Shown here: piece after piece, positions 43,770 through 56,700 of the stretch
Position numbering within the stretch: the first letter of the stretch is position 1
Layout: each line of letters begins with the position of its first letter
From: Flavobacterium johnsoniae UW101
GTDB taxonomy: Bacteria > Bacteroidota > Bacteroidia > Flavobacteriales > Flavobacteriaceae
NCBI RefSeq assembly: GCF_000016645.1
Contig: NC_009441.1
Coordinates: 4,092,001-4,156,000, forward strand
Direction of reading: 5' to 3'
Length of the DNA stretch: 64,000 nt
Notes under the pieces: model-generated
Told to the model about the DNA's origin: nothing
The model's database searches: none
The model's input: only the letters and a program-made list of their open reading frames with translations
Translations under genes and position numbers: made by a program

Positions 43770-44564
43770 TTATTTAGTAAATTTTTGTAAATCTGTTTCA
43801 ACTCTGGCATTCATTTGATCTGCCTTTTCTTTGTACTTAGTATCGCTTTTATATTTCATCAAATTAGCATAAGCTGTCTGCGCTACATGTAAACGTTCTT
43901 CCATTTTTGATGGTACACTGTTTATGGCTAATTGGTATGCTGAATCATATTTATAAAATAAAGCGTCTTCTTTTAGAGGTGTTCCGGGAAAATCAGCAAT
44001 AAAATTATCAAATGCAACTAAAGCTGATTTGTAATCTGAAATTGTGTTATATCCTTTAGCATTCTCGTATGCTTTTTTCTCTAATTTTCCGTTCAAAATC
44101 TTAACAGACTCATTTGCCTGAGCTAAATATTCTGAATTTGGATAGTTATCAATAAAAGCCTGTAATTTATCTAAGGCTTTTACAGTATCTGCCTGATCTA
44201 AACTGTAAACAGGTGCTAATTTAGAGTAGCTGTAAGCTCCTAAAAATGCTGCTTCCTGTACTTTTTCGCTTCGCGGATATCCAGAAACAAAACTTTCAAA
44301 CTGATAACCTGCTAAATAATATTGTTTTGTCTTGTAATAAGACTGAGAAAACATATAAAAAAGCTTTTCCGCCTGAGGCTTACCTCTATAAGTAGGTGCA
44401 AGTTGTTCAAAAAGGCGGATCGCCTTATTGTATTTACCAGCATCATACATTTTTGTCGCTACTTCGAATTTTGCTGCGACATCTTCATTTTTTAGAGCTT
44501 TTTGATACTCACTACAAGAACAAAAAAGGGCAGCAACAATTAATAGAGATACTATTTTTTTCAT
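43770..44564 (-). CDS. bamD: Outer-membrane assembly lipoprotein BamD
   Basis: 264 residues. Lipoprotein signal with the probable acylated Cys17 (CSC at 15-17), then five TPR-like repeats: AAKFEVATKMYDAGKYNKAIRLFEQL, KLFYMFSQSYYKTKQYYLAGYQFESFV, and later NYPNSEYL and DFPGTP turns. It is an outer-membrane lipoprotein facing the periplasm and partners BamA in barrel insertion. First gene of the run bamD-rpoZ-coaBC-porD-recN, driven by the promoter at 44632-44662. Confidence 0.93.
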   Translation of the reverse strand: MKKIVSLLIVAALFCSCSEYQKALKNEDVAAKFEVATKMYDAGKYNKAIRLFEQLAPTYRGKPQAEKLFYMFSQSYYKTKQYYLAGYQFESFVSGYPRSEKVQEAAFLGAYSYSKLAPVYSLDQADTVKALDKLQAFIDNYPNSEYLAQANESVKILNGKLEKKAYENAKGYNTISDYKSALVAFDNFIADFPGTPLKEDALFYKYDSAYQLAINSVPSKMEERLHVAQTAYANLMKYKSDTKYKEKADQMNARVETDLQKFTK

Positions 44565-44631
44565 TTTTTTACTTTTATTATGATTTCTTTAGACATTATG
44601 CCAAAGCAAAACCACACCGAAGTTTCGGTGG

Positions 44632-44662
44632 CAAATTTAGGTATTAATTTAGCGACTGCAAA
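44632..44662 (-). promoter_or_regulatory. Promoter of the bamD operon
   Basis: TTTG (44659-44662), 19 bp, TAAATTTG (44632-44639) on the minus strand: a canonical Bacteroidota promoter. The leader of about 60 nt holds a hairpin (CACCGAA / TTCGGTG, about 44612-44630). Confidence 0.75.
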
Positions 44663-44701
44663 ATAATTTTTTAGTATATTAAAATACTAACACTTTAACA
44701 A

Positions 44702-45583
44702 TTATTTAATGCTGTTTTTTACAAAGTCATTTATTCTTTCTGCTAAAGATTCATCTACAGAAACTAATGGAAGACGAACTGTGTTCTCTGTAATACCAAG
44801 TGCCTGAAACACTTGTTTGATTCCGGCTGGATTTCCCTGCTCGAAAATCATGTCGATACAGTCTGATAAAAAATATTGCGTTTTAAAAGCTTCAACTGCT
44901 TTTTTATTCAATCCTAAACGAATCATTTCTGAAAATTCTTTAGGATAACCTTGTCCAATTACAGAAATTACTCCTGCACCACCGGCTAAAACAATAGGCA
45001 GAGCGATCATATCGTCTCCAGAAATTACAAGAAAATCTTTTGGTGCATCTTTAATAATTTTTAAAGCCTGAGCCATATCTCCTGCTGCTTCTTTTATAGC
45101 TACAACATTATCAAAATCATTAGCTAAACGAATTACGGTTGAAGGCAGCATATTACTGGCTGTTCTTCCCGGAACATTATATAAGATTACAGGAACCGGA
45201 GATGCCTCGGCGATAGCTTTAAAATGCTGATAGATTCCTTCTTGTGTAGGTTTATTATAGTATGGTGAAACTGAAAGTATAGCTTCAAAAGCAGAAAAAT
45301 CTCTTGTTTTTAATTCCTCTACAATCTGCATGGTATTATTACCTCCAACTCCAAGAACTAAAGGCAGTCTTCCTTTATTAACATCAATTACGGTGTTAAT
45401 AACCAACTCTTTCTCTTCTGCTGTAAGGGTTGCATTTTCTGCAGTTGTTCCCATAACAACAAGATACTCAACTCCTCCATCAATCGAAAAATTAACAACG
45501 CGCTGCAATGCTTCGATATCTACTGAAAAGTCTTTTTTAAATGGAGTTACAAGCGCAACACCCGTTCCTATTAATGATTGCAT
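44702..45583 (-). CDS. dapA: 4-hydroxy-tetrahydrodipicolinate synthase
   Basis: 293 residues. TIM barrel with TTAEN (46-50), Tyr109 of the catalytic triad in SPYYNKP, Tyr135 in YNVPGRT, and the Schiff-base Lys164 in VAIKEAAG. Condenses pyruvate with aspartate semialdehyde for lysine and diaminopimelate. Starts 16 bp after the DUF6913 gene. Confidence 0.96.
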
Positions 45584-45599
45584 ATTTTGATTTATAATT

Positions 45600-46112
45600 T
45601 TATTTTAAACTTTTTAAATATCTAAACAATTCTGAAATGAAAAGTTTATACTCTGCTGTTGTCGTTTCTATCATCCATCGGTTTAGTTTTTTATCGACTG
45701 ATGAAAATCCTACTTTAAATTTTGCTTTTGATTTGCTTGTGAGCATCATCAAAATAGGTGTTTCAACTTCATAATAACTAATCAAAAGATCAAATTCTGT
45801 ATCTATAAATTCACTTAAAAACGCTTCGGTTACCTGCCCTCTCCAGTCTATATGTTTTCTGCCAAAAGTAGGTTTCGAATATATTTTTTTCTTTTTGAAC
45901 TTACGTCTGTACGCGACAATTTTTATATTTTCTTCAGCAATTCCATTCAATACCAGTTCTTTTATCAGCTCTTTTGAATAACGAAATTGTGTTTCATCTA
46001 CTAGTAAACCAACCGTTTGAATATTGCTGGTAAAGACTTCGTTTTTGACAATATTCAAGTTATTTTTTAATGATTTTTTTACAAAAAATTCCTTTATATA
46101 ATTTAAAAACAT
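45600..46112 (-). CDS. DUF6913-like conserved protein
   Basis: 170 residues. A conserved Bacteroidota protein with [26 protein letters not shown], then [16 protein letters not shown] and [31 protein letters not shown]. Alpha/beta composition, no signal peptide. Function unknown; position ahead of dapA suggests only co-transcription. Confidence 0.7.
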
Positions 46113-46158
46113 AGTACTTTTACAAATTACAAAATTAATTATTTAAGCCGCATTTAAG

Positions 46159-46938
46159 ATGGTAAAACTAAAAAAGTATAACCGATTTTTAAAACTTTTT
46201 GTTATATTCTTAACACTATTTTCAATAATCTCTTGCAGCAACAAGAATTATAATTTAACAAAAATAGAAGGAAAACAGATTCCGGTTACTGAAAAAGGTA
46301 CCGAAACTCCTGAAATTGAAAAATTTATTAAGCCTTATCGTGATCATATTAATAAAGATCTGGACAGTGTTCTTGCCTACTGCCCTGAAAATTTAGATAA
46401 AAACTCGGGGAAATGGCAGACTACTATTGGCAACATGCTTGCTGATGCTTGTGTACAGCGCGGTGATATTATTTTTAAATCCAGAGAAAATAAAACCATT
46501 GACTTCTGCCTTTTAAATTTTGGAGGTATTAGAGCTGGTCTTCCAAAAGGAAATGTTACCAGCAGAAGTGCTTTTGAAATTATGCCGTTTGAAAACAATT
46601 TAGTTGTACTGGCATTAAAAGGAGAGCAAGTTCTTGAAATAACTTCTTATTTTATTAAAACACAAAAAGCACAACCATTATCTGGTATGACTTTTACTAT
46701 TGCAAAAGATAAAACTGTTAAAAATATTTTGATACAAGGCAAACCTTTTGATATAAACAAAACATATTATGTTGCTACGAATGATTATTTAGCAAATGGT
46801 GGTGACAATATGAGTTTTTTCGCAAAAAACACACAGAAATTTGATTTGAATTATAAACTTCGAAATGTGCTGATTGATTATTTTAAACAAGTTAAGACAA
46901 TCCCGGTATCAAAAGATATTAGAATTACAGAAGAATAA
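46159..46938 (+). CDS. 5'-nucleotidase C-terminal domain lipoprotein
   Basis: 259 residues. Lipoprotein signal with Cys26 (SIISC), then the 5'-nucleotidase substrate-binding domain alone: GNMLADACVQ, DFCLLNFGGIRAGLPKGNVT, MPFENNLVVLALKGEQVLEI, and YYVATNDYLANGGDNMSFF. The catalytic metallophosphatase domain is in the next gene, so what is usually one polypeptide is split in two, with the order reversed. Periplasmic or outer-membrane nucleotide salvage is likely. Confidence 0.9.
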   Translation: MVKLKKYNRFLKLFVIFLTLFSIISCSNKNYNLTKIEGKQIPVTEKGTETPEIEKFIKPYRDHINKDLDSVLAYCPENLDKNSGKWQTTIGNMLADACVQRGDIIFKSRENKTIDFCLLNFGGIRAGLPKGNVTSRSAFEIMPFENNLVVLALKGEQVLEITSYFIKTQKAQPLSGMTFTIAKDKTVKNILIQGKPFDINKTYYVATNDYLANGGDNMSFFAKNTQKFDLNYKLRNVLIDYFKQVKTIPVSKDIRITEE

Positions 46939-46988
46939 ACAAATCAAATTAAGAAAAAACAAAAAGCGTTACGCAAAAAATATACAAG

Positions 46989-47885
46989 ATGAAAAGAAGA
47001 GAATTTATCGAAAAAACAGCTGCAAGTACTGCCTTATTAAGCTTAGGATTGTCTTTGAGCAGTTTTGAAACTAACGATATTAAACACTTAACTGTTCTTC
47101 ATACTAATGATGTTCACAGTCATATTGATCCTTTTCCGGCTGATGATCCTCGTAATCCAAATAAAGGCGGTGTTTCTCGTCGTGCAGCACTTATTGAAAC
47201 TATTCGTCAGGAAAATCCAAATGTGCTTTTATTAGATGCTGGAGATATTTTTCAGGGAACTCCGTATTTTAATTATTACGGCGGCGAACTTGAGTTCAAA
47301 CTGATGAGCATGATGAAATATGATGCTTCTACAATTGGAAATCATGATTTTGATAATGGTCTTGATGGTTTGTATGCTCAAATGCCTCATGCAACTTTTG
47401 AATTTATAAATTCTAATTACGATTTTAAAAATACGGTTATGAACGGCCTTGTTAAACCGTATAAAATCTTTAATAAAAACGGAATTAAGGTTGGTGTTTT
47501 TGGTGTAGGAATTGAACTTCAGGGTTTAGTTGACAAACAATTATATAAGGAAACTGTTTATAATGATCCTGTTGAAATTGCTCAGGATATGACGAAATTA
47601 TTAAAGAAAGAAGAAAAATGTGATTTGGTTATCTGCCTTTCGCATCTTGGGTATAAATATAAAGATGACGAAAATAAGATTTCAGATTTAAAATTTGCTG
47701 AACTTACACAGGATATTGATTTGATTATTGGCGGTCACACGCATACTTTTCTTGACAAACCTACAATTGTAAAAAACAAAGCAGGACAAGAGGTACTGGT
47801 TAATCAGGTTGGTTGTTACGGAATTAATTTAGGCCGTATCGATTTTTATTTTGACAAAGATAAAGCGCACAGCAACCAGGCGAGA

Positions 47886-47900
<15 letters not shown>
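46989..47900 (+). CDS. Metallophosphatase domain of 5'-nucleotidase, Tat-type signal
   Basis: 303 residues. Twin-arginine signal (RR at 3-4, hydrophobic to about 26). The calcineurin-like metal motifs are in order: HTNDVHSH, DAGDIFQG, GNHDFDNG, CLSHLGYK and GGHTHT. It should hydrolyse nucleotides outside the cytoplasm together with the upstream C-terminal-domain lipoprotein (50-bp gap). Folding before export fits a metal enzyme. The end overlaps the convergent membrane-protein gene by 15 nt. Confidence 0.93.
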
Positions 47901-50580
<2,680 letters not shown>

Positions 50581-50677
50581 TTAAAATAATGCTGATTTGA
50601 TTTGAAAGTAATTTGAATATCAAAATTAGGATTATTTTAATTCAAAAACATTAAAATTTGAAAGTTTTATAAAATCA

Positions 50678-50710
50678 AAAATCAGGCTGCAAAATATGCG
50701 GCCTGATTTT
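50678..50710 (-). terminator. Terminator downstream of the OmpA-like gene
   Basis: Perfect 10-bp arms AAAATCAGGC / GCCTGATTTT around a 13-nt loop, T-rich on the minus strand. Confidence 0.75.
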
Positions 50711-50740
50711 CTCCTTGTCCATTATTCTTAAAAAAGAATT

Positions 50741-50817
50741 TAAAAAAACCAACTTCCAAATGGTTTCTGCGTTCTATACTTTTATACTGATAATCAAATT
50801 ATTAGAGTGCAAATATA
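50741..50817 (-). ncRNA. Candidate small RNA between the OmpA-like gene and ligA
   Basis: On the minus strand, TATATTTG (50810-50817) is a -7 box located at the very end of the OmpA-like gene. About 60 nt downstream is a hairpin AACCA / TGGTT (50747-50765) followed by seven T, with a second terminator at 50678-50710. No open frame in between. The -33 box is poor, so this is a candidate only; the hairpin could also be the end of the upstream mRNA. Confidence 0.35.
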
Positions 50818-50820
50818 GTA

Positions 50821-52758
50821 CTATTTTTGAATAATGATAAAGTCAGAGCGTCTGTTTAATAAATGTTCTTCTTCAGTACATTTCACTCCGTTTTTACATT
50901 TATTGATTAATCGGCTTTCACCGTAACCAATGGCACTTTCAATTCTTGAAGCATCAATGCCTTGTGAGAGAATATAATCTCTTGTTGACTTGGCTCTGTT
51001 GTCTGAAAGTTTTAAGTTATAGGAATCTTTTCCTCGAGAATCTGTATGTGATTCTATTTTAATTTTAATGTTTGGAAATTTCTGCATGATAAAAACGACT
51101 TTGGTTAATTCTTCAATAGCTTTTGGCGTTATATCGTATTTGTCGTAATCAAAATAAATAGGCTGAACATCTACCATTTCTACACCTCTCTTTTTAACTA
51201 CCAAATCGTCGTAGTTGCTTAGCTCGAAGTTGACATCTTTTATTTCGCCTTCGTTTTCTTTTGTCGTTTCTACAGTTTTTTCGTCGCTGCTATAATTTGG
51301 CTTTGCTGCAATCATATTTACAACTTTATTACATGGAACAACAATTGCATACTTTCCTTCGTAATTGGTTTTTGTTTCTCCAAGTACTTCTTTAAACGAG
51401 TTGTAAGCCATAATGGTAACATCTGTTAACGGAAGTTTCGTTTTTCTGTCAACTGCAATCCCTGAAATACTTTGGTTGCAAACGGGTTTACCTTTTACAA
51501 ATGAATAAATATCATCATCTCCTTTTCCTCCTGCTCTATTTGATGAAACATAACCATAAGTATCTGCTTTATCAACAACATAAGTAAAATCGTCTTTGTT
51601 ACTGTTTATTGGTGCTCCAAGATTTCTAGGTGTTGTAAAATTTCCATCGGCTAAAAATTTGCTTTCGTAAACATCTAAATCACCTAAACCATAATGTCCG
51701 TCTGAAGAAAAATAAAGCATTCCATTTCTGTAATAAGGAAAAACCTCATTTCCCATTGTATTGATATTTGGTCCTAAATTTAATGGAGAACTCATTGTTC
51801 CGTCAGCAGCAATTTTTACCACATACAAATCGGTTTCACCAAAACCTCCCGGCATATCTGATGCAAAGAAAAGCCATTGTCCGTCTTCGCTTAAACAAGG
51901 ATGTCCAACTGAATAATCGTCATTGTCAAAGAAAACATTTTGAGGATTTTCTAGTTTATTATCCACAATTGTGCCTTTTACAATTTGAAAATTGTTGACT
52001 TTATCTCCATCGACTACCAATTTATTTTTCTTTACAATGTTTGTCGAATAATAAATGGTTTTTCCGCTTGGATCGAAACTTGCCGTAGCTTCGTGATATT
52101 TGCTCATGACATTTGGAAGAAAAAGTTTTTCGTTAAACAAACTTCCATCGGCCGGATTTCTTTCTGAAACATATAAATTCAAAAAAGGCTGATTGTTCCA
52201 TGTATAGAGTTTTTCACTAAATTTGGTAGTATCTCTTGCTGATGTAAAAACGATTTTATCTCCAAAAAATGTTGCTCCAAAATCAGATTTACTGGTATTA
52301 ATATCCAGGTTTTTAATCTGATAAAGCGACTTTGCTTTTGCTAAACTGTCCAGTTGTTTCTTTTGGGCAACATAACGGCTGATTTCTTTTTTATCACCTT
52401 TTTTATCGAGATATTCTTTTGTAACTCTATCTGCTTCATCATAATCCATAACTGCTTTCATAGATTGAATATAACGCAGATAGTAAATATCGGTTAAATT
52501 ATTTCCCTGAACTTCGTATAGTTTTTTATACCATTTAAGTGCATTTCGTGCATCTGAAATAAAGTAATACGAATCGGCTGCATTTTTTAAAGTTTGAGCC
52601 GTAGGATTTTTGATGTTCTGCAAAATTTCTTCATAGGCTTTTGAAGCATCGGCATATGAATAATTTCTAAACAATGCATCGGCTTGTTTTAAATTAGTCT
52701 TTTGAGCAAAACTAAACGTAATGCTCAAGACTAAACTCAGGATATATAGTTTTTTCAT
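50821..52758 (-). CDS. OmpA family protein with TPR, PD40 and carboxypeptidase-regulatory-like domains (PorE type)
   Basis: 645 residues. Signal peptide (about 1-18, ending SFAQ), TPR-like helices (about 20-145), PD40/WD40-like propeller repeats (about 165-420, with FTSARDT, LFFASDMPGGFGETDLYVV and LYFSSDGHYGLGDLDVYES), a carboxypeptidase-regulatory-like domain (about 430-500) and a C-terminal OmpA peptidoglycan-binding domain (YFDYDKYDITPKA ... ESHTDSRGKDSYNLKLSDNRA). Such proteins link type IX secretion or gliding adhesins to peptidoglycan. Third in the surface module after the adhesin and PorP gene; 11-bp gap to porP. Confidence 0.9.
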   Translation of the reverse strand: MKKLYILSLVLSITFSFAQKTNLKQADALFRNYSYADASKAYEEILQNIKNPTAQTLKNAADSYYFISDARNALKWYKKLYEVQGNNLTDIYYLRYIQSMKAVMDYDEADRVTKEYLDKKGDKKEISRYVAQKKQLDSLAKAKSLYQIKNLDINTSKSDFGATFFGDKIVFTSARDTTKFSEKLYTWNNQPFLNLYVSERNPADGSLFNEKLFLPNVMSKYHEATASFDPSGKTIYYSTNIVKKNKLVVDGDKVNNFQIVKGTIVDNKLENPQNVFFDNDDYSVGHPCLSEDGQWLFFASDMPGGFGETDLYVVKIAADGTMSSPLNLGPNINTMGNEVFPYYRNGMLYFSSDGHYGLGDLDVYESKFLADGNFTTPRNLGAPINSNKDDFTYVVDKADTYGYVSSNRAGGKGDDDIYSFVKGKPVCNQSISGIAVDRKTKLPLTDVTIMAYNSFKEVLGETKTNYEGKYAIVVPCNKVVNMIAAKPNYSSDEKTVETTKENEGEIKDVNFELSNYDDLVVKKRGVEMVDVQPIYFDYDKYDITPKAIEELTKVVFIMQKFPNIKIKIESHTDSRGKDSYNLKLSDNRAKSTRDYILSQGIDASRIESAIGYGESRLINKCKNGVKCTEEEHLLNRRSDFIIIQK

Positions 52759-52769
52759 ATGTTTTGTTT

Positions 52770-53702
52770 TTAGAAGAATCGAGGAGACTTGATTTTGTTT
52801 TGATTTTTGTTAAGCGAATAACGCAGGATGAACTCATGTGTTCCATCGTTATATTTATTCAATCCGCCTACTGTGTAATCAAAAGCATATCCGAGATAAA
52901 AACTTGGTGATATTTGAAAACCTGCCAAAATACTGATCGAATCATCTGTTCTGTATGATCCTCCAATAACAAACTTTTCATTAATCATAAAGTTCGCCGA
53001 TACGTCAGCAGTAAGCGGTGCCCCGTTAACTGCTTTTACTAAAAATGCTGGTTTGAACTTTAAATTTGGGTTCAAATCAAAAACATAACCTCCCATTAAA
53101 TAATAATGTAAACGATCATAATCTATAGATTCCTGAACATCATCATAATAGTTGTTTTCTATAAAGCTTGGAATTGAGAATCCTAAATACCATTTTTCTG
53201 TATAATAGTAAACCCCTGCTCCAACTGCTAATTTCATCTGATTGTCGATATTTTGATTCAAAAGAACGTCTGTATTATCATAATATCTTCCTTTAGACCA
53301 ATCGATGTTCAGCATTCTCATACCTGCTTTAAGACCAAATGCTAATCTTTTTTCATAACCCAGAGGCAATGAATAAGAGAAGTTTCCGTCAAGGTATAAT
53401 TCGTTTGAAGGACCAATTTTGTCATTAACAATACTTAATCCTAACCCCACTTTTTCGTTTCGAAGCGGGCCATGAATAGAGAATGACTGTGTTTCTGGAG
53501 CTCCAGAAATTCCCACCCATTGTGAACGGTGCAAAAGTGTTGCTTCTAATGTACCGGTAGACCCGGCATAAGCCGGATTTACCGCCATTGTGTTATACAT
53601 ATATTGTGTATACTCGGGATCTTGCTGTGCACTGGCACATATTGTAATAAAAGAACATATTAAAATGAAATACGTTTCTAATGGTTTTATATATAGTTTC
53701 AT
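52770..53702 (-). CDS. PorP/SprF family outer-membrane protein
   Basis: 310 residues. Signal peptide ending near CASA, then the family hallmark QQDPEYTQYMYNTMAVNPAYAGSTGTLEATLLHRSQWVG and GLGLSIVNDKIGPS, with beta-barrel strands to the end. PorP/SprF proteins are paired with individual giant substrates carrying type B C-terminal domains and help their secretion or attachment; the giant gene directly upstream is the obvious partner. Confidence 0.93.
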   Translation of the reverse strand: MKLYIKPLETYFILICSFITICASAQQDPEYTQYMYNTMAVNPAYAGSTGTLEATLLHRSQWVGISGAPETQSFSIHGPLRNEKVGLGLSIVNDKIGPSNELYLDGNFSYSLPLGYEKRLAFGLKAGMRMLNIDWSKGRYYDNTDVLLNQNIDNQMKLAVGAGVYYYTEKWYLGFSIPSFIENNYYDDVQESIDYDRLHYYLMGGYVFDLNPNLKFKPAFLVKAVNGAPLTADVSANFMINEKFVIGGSYRTDDSISILAGFQISPSFYLGYAFDYTVGGLNKYNDGTHEFILRYSLNKNQNKIKSPRFF

Positions 53703-53748
53703 AACGATACTTATTTAGTTTAATTAATTAGATGATTAATTGAAATGC

Positions 53749-56700
53749 TTATCTCATAATTGATAACCATCCTTTTTTAACCGTTCCATCTCCAATGGTA
53801 ATCACATAAAAATAAGTACCTGTTGGCAGCATATCTCCTCTATTTACAACTCCGGATACATTTGCTGTTCCGTCCCAGTCGTTTTCATAATGTTGTTTGC
53901 TGTAAACTAATGCACCATATCTATTAAATACTTTCAATTCATTGTTTGGATATGATTCGATACAATCAATTCTAAACAGATCATTTGCGCCGTCATTGTT
54001 TGGTGTAAACTCGTTGTAAACTGTTAAACATATTGGCTCTACTGAAGCTGAAGCTGAATTGTTTGCCGCATCAACATCTAAAGGAGTTGAAATTTCTATA
54101 GCAGCAACATTTAGATAATTTCCGCTTGGCAATACTTCTGCAACTATTGTAAGAACCAGACTCTGACCTGAGGCTAAAGCAGGTATTGTCCAAAGTTGTG
54201 TTGCAGGATCGTATGTACCGCCTGTTGTATTAAAGCTTACTAAATCGTATCCGCTTGGCAGTATTTCACTAACTATTGTGTTTATGAAACTTCCCTCGCC
54301 TACATTATTTACTGTTATAGTAAATGTTACATGTTCTCCAAAATTAGGAGTCGGGTTATCTACTACATTGGTAATTGTAATATCAGAACAAGTTGCCACA
54401 TTTACATTTAGGAATTTTGTTGTGTTTTCGTTACAGTTGTTGATGTAAGAAACCTCAACTCTTCCTGGACCAATATCTGACCATGAAACTGTTACAGTTC
54501 CGTCTGCATTTCCTCCACCGGAAAGAATAGTTCCGTTTGTAATTGTCCACACATAATCTGATTTTCCATTTGCAATTGAATACGTTACACCTTTGAAAAC
54601 ACATGGAGTATCATCATTAGTTGTAAGCTGCACTAAAGCATCATTTTCAAAGTTTACTGTAATACCTAATCTTCCGGCACTTTCGCAGCCATTAGTTGTA
54701 TTACTTAATAAAGTTGCATAATATGTAGCTGCTGTAAGTGCTGTATTTGGTGCCAATGGTGTTCCTCCTGTCGCTGTTGCGTAGAAAACTACATTTGGTT
54801 CGTTTACCAAAATACTTGCAATTGTTGGAAGTGCTGATAAACAGAATGTTTGTGTTGTTTTAGGCGTTGTAACAGTACCCGGAGTATTTACAGTAACGGC
54901 AACGGCTAATCTCACTGGATTCTCACAATTTATTGTGCTTGCAACTGCACCGTAATAAGTTCCTGTTGCTAAAGCTGTTGTTGATGGAATTGGTGTTCCG
55001 CCTGCAGCTGTGCTGTACCAGATTACATTTGCTTCATTTACCTGAATACTGGCAATTGTTGGTGTATTCAGAGTACAGAAATCTTGTGTTGTATCAGTTG
55101 TAGTTGGTGTTGGACTTGGATCTGACACTGTAACTGTTACTACCAGACGAGTTGAGCTTTCGCATCCTGTTACCGGATCTACAATATTTCCGTAATAAAG
55201 ACCAGACACTAAAGGTGTATTTGCTGGAATTGCAGTTCCCCCTGCAGCACTGCTGAACCAAGTTACGCCGCTTTCATTTACCTGAATATTAGCAACTGTT
55301 GGTACTGCTGTTGAACAGAAAGTTTGAGAAGCATTGTTTGTTGTTGGATTAATTGTATTTCCAACTGTAACCGCGATTGGTAATCTCACGCTGCTTGAAC
55401 ATCCTGTTGCTGGATCTAATATTGCGCCATAATAAGTACCGCTTGCTAATGCTGTTGTAGAAGCAATTGGTGTTCCTCCTGTTGGAGTGCTGAACCAAAT
55501 TACATTGGCTTCGTTTACCTGAATACTAGCAACAGTTGGTGTAGTTCCAGAACAGAAAGTTTGAGAAGCATTACTAGTTGTTGGCGTAACCGGATCTGTT
55601 ACGTTAACTGATACTGATAATCTTGTGTTACTTTCACAGCCTGTAGCCGGATCACTGATTGCTGCATAATATGTACCGCTTGTTAAAGCTGTTGTCGATG
55701 GAATCGCTGTTCCGCCTGTTAACGCTGTGTACCAAACAATGTTGGCTTCATTAAACTGAACACTTGCAAAAGTCGGTGCATTTACCAAACAGAAGTTTTG
55801 AGTGCCTGCTGTTACTAATGTTGGGGTTCCCGGATCGTTAACATTGATCGTTACCGCCAATCTTACTGCGCTTTCACAGCCTGTTGCCGGATCGCTGATT
55901 GCTGCGTAATATGTACCACTTGTTAAAGCTGTTGTTGATGGAATCGCTGTTCCGCCTGTTAATGCTGTATACCAAACAATATTGGCTTCATTAAACTGAA
56001 CACTTGCAAAAGTTGGTGCATTTACCAAACAGAAGTTTTGTGTTCCTGCTGTTACTAATGTTGGTGTGCCCGGATCATTAACATTGATTGTTACAGCTAA
56101 TCTTACTGCGCTTTCACAGCCTGTCGCCGGATCACTGATCGCTGCATAATATGTACCACTTGTTAAAGCTGTTGTCGATGGAATCGCTGTTCCGCCTGTT
56201 AATGCTGTGTACCAAACAATATTAGTTTCATTAAACTGAACACTTGCAAAAGTCGGTGCATTTACCAAACAGAAGTTTTGAGTGCCTGCTGTTACTAATG
56301 TTGGTGTGCCCGGATCGCTTACATTGATTGTTACAGCTAATCTTACTGCGCTTTCACAGCCTGTTGCCGGATCGCTGATGGCAGCATAATATGTACCGCT
56401 TGTCAATACATCAGTTGATGGAATCGCTGTTCCGCCTGTTAATGCTGTGTACCAGACAATATTGGTTTCATTAAACTGAACACTCGCAAAAGTTGGTGCA
56501 TTTACCAAACAGAAGTTTTGAGTGCCTGCTGTTACTAATGTTGGTGTGCCAGGATCGCTTACATTGATCGTTACCGCTAATCTTACCGCGCTTTCACAGC
56601 CTGATGTTGGATCGCTGATGGCTGCATAATATGTACCGCTTGTTAAAGCTGTTGTTGATGGAATCGCTGTTCCGCCTGTTAATGCTGTGTACCAAACAAT

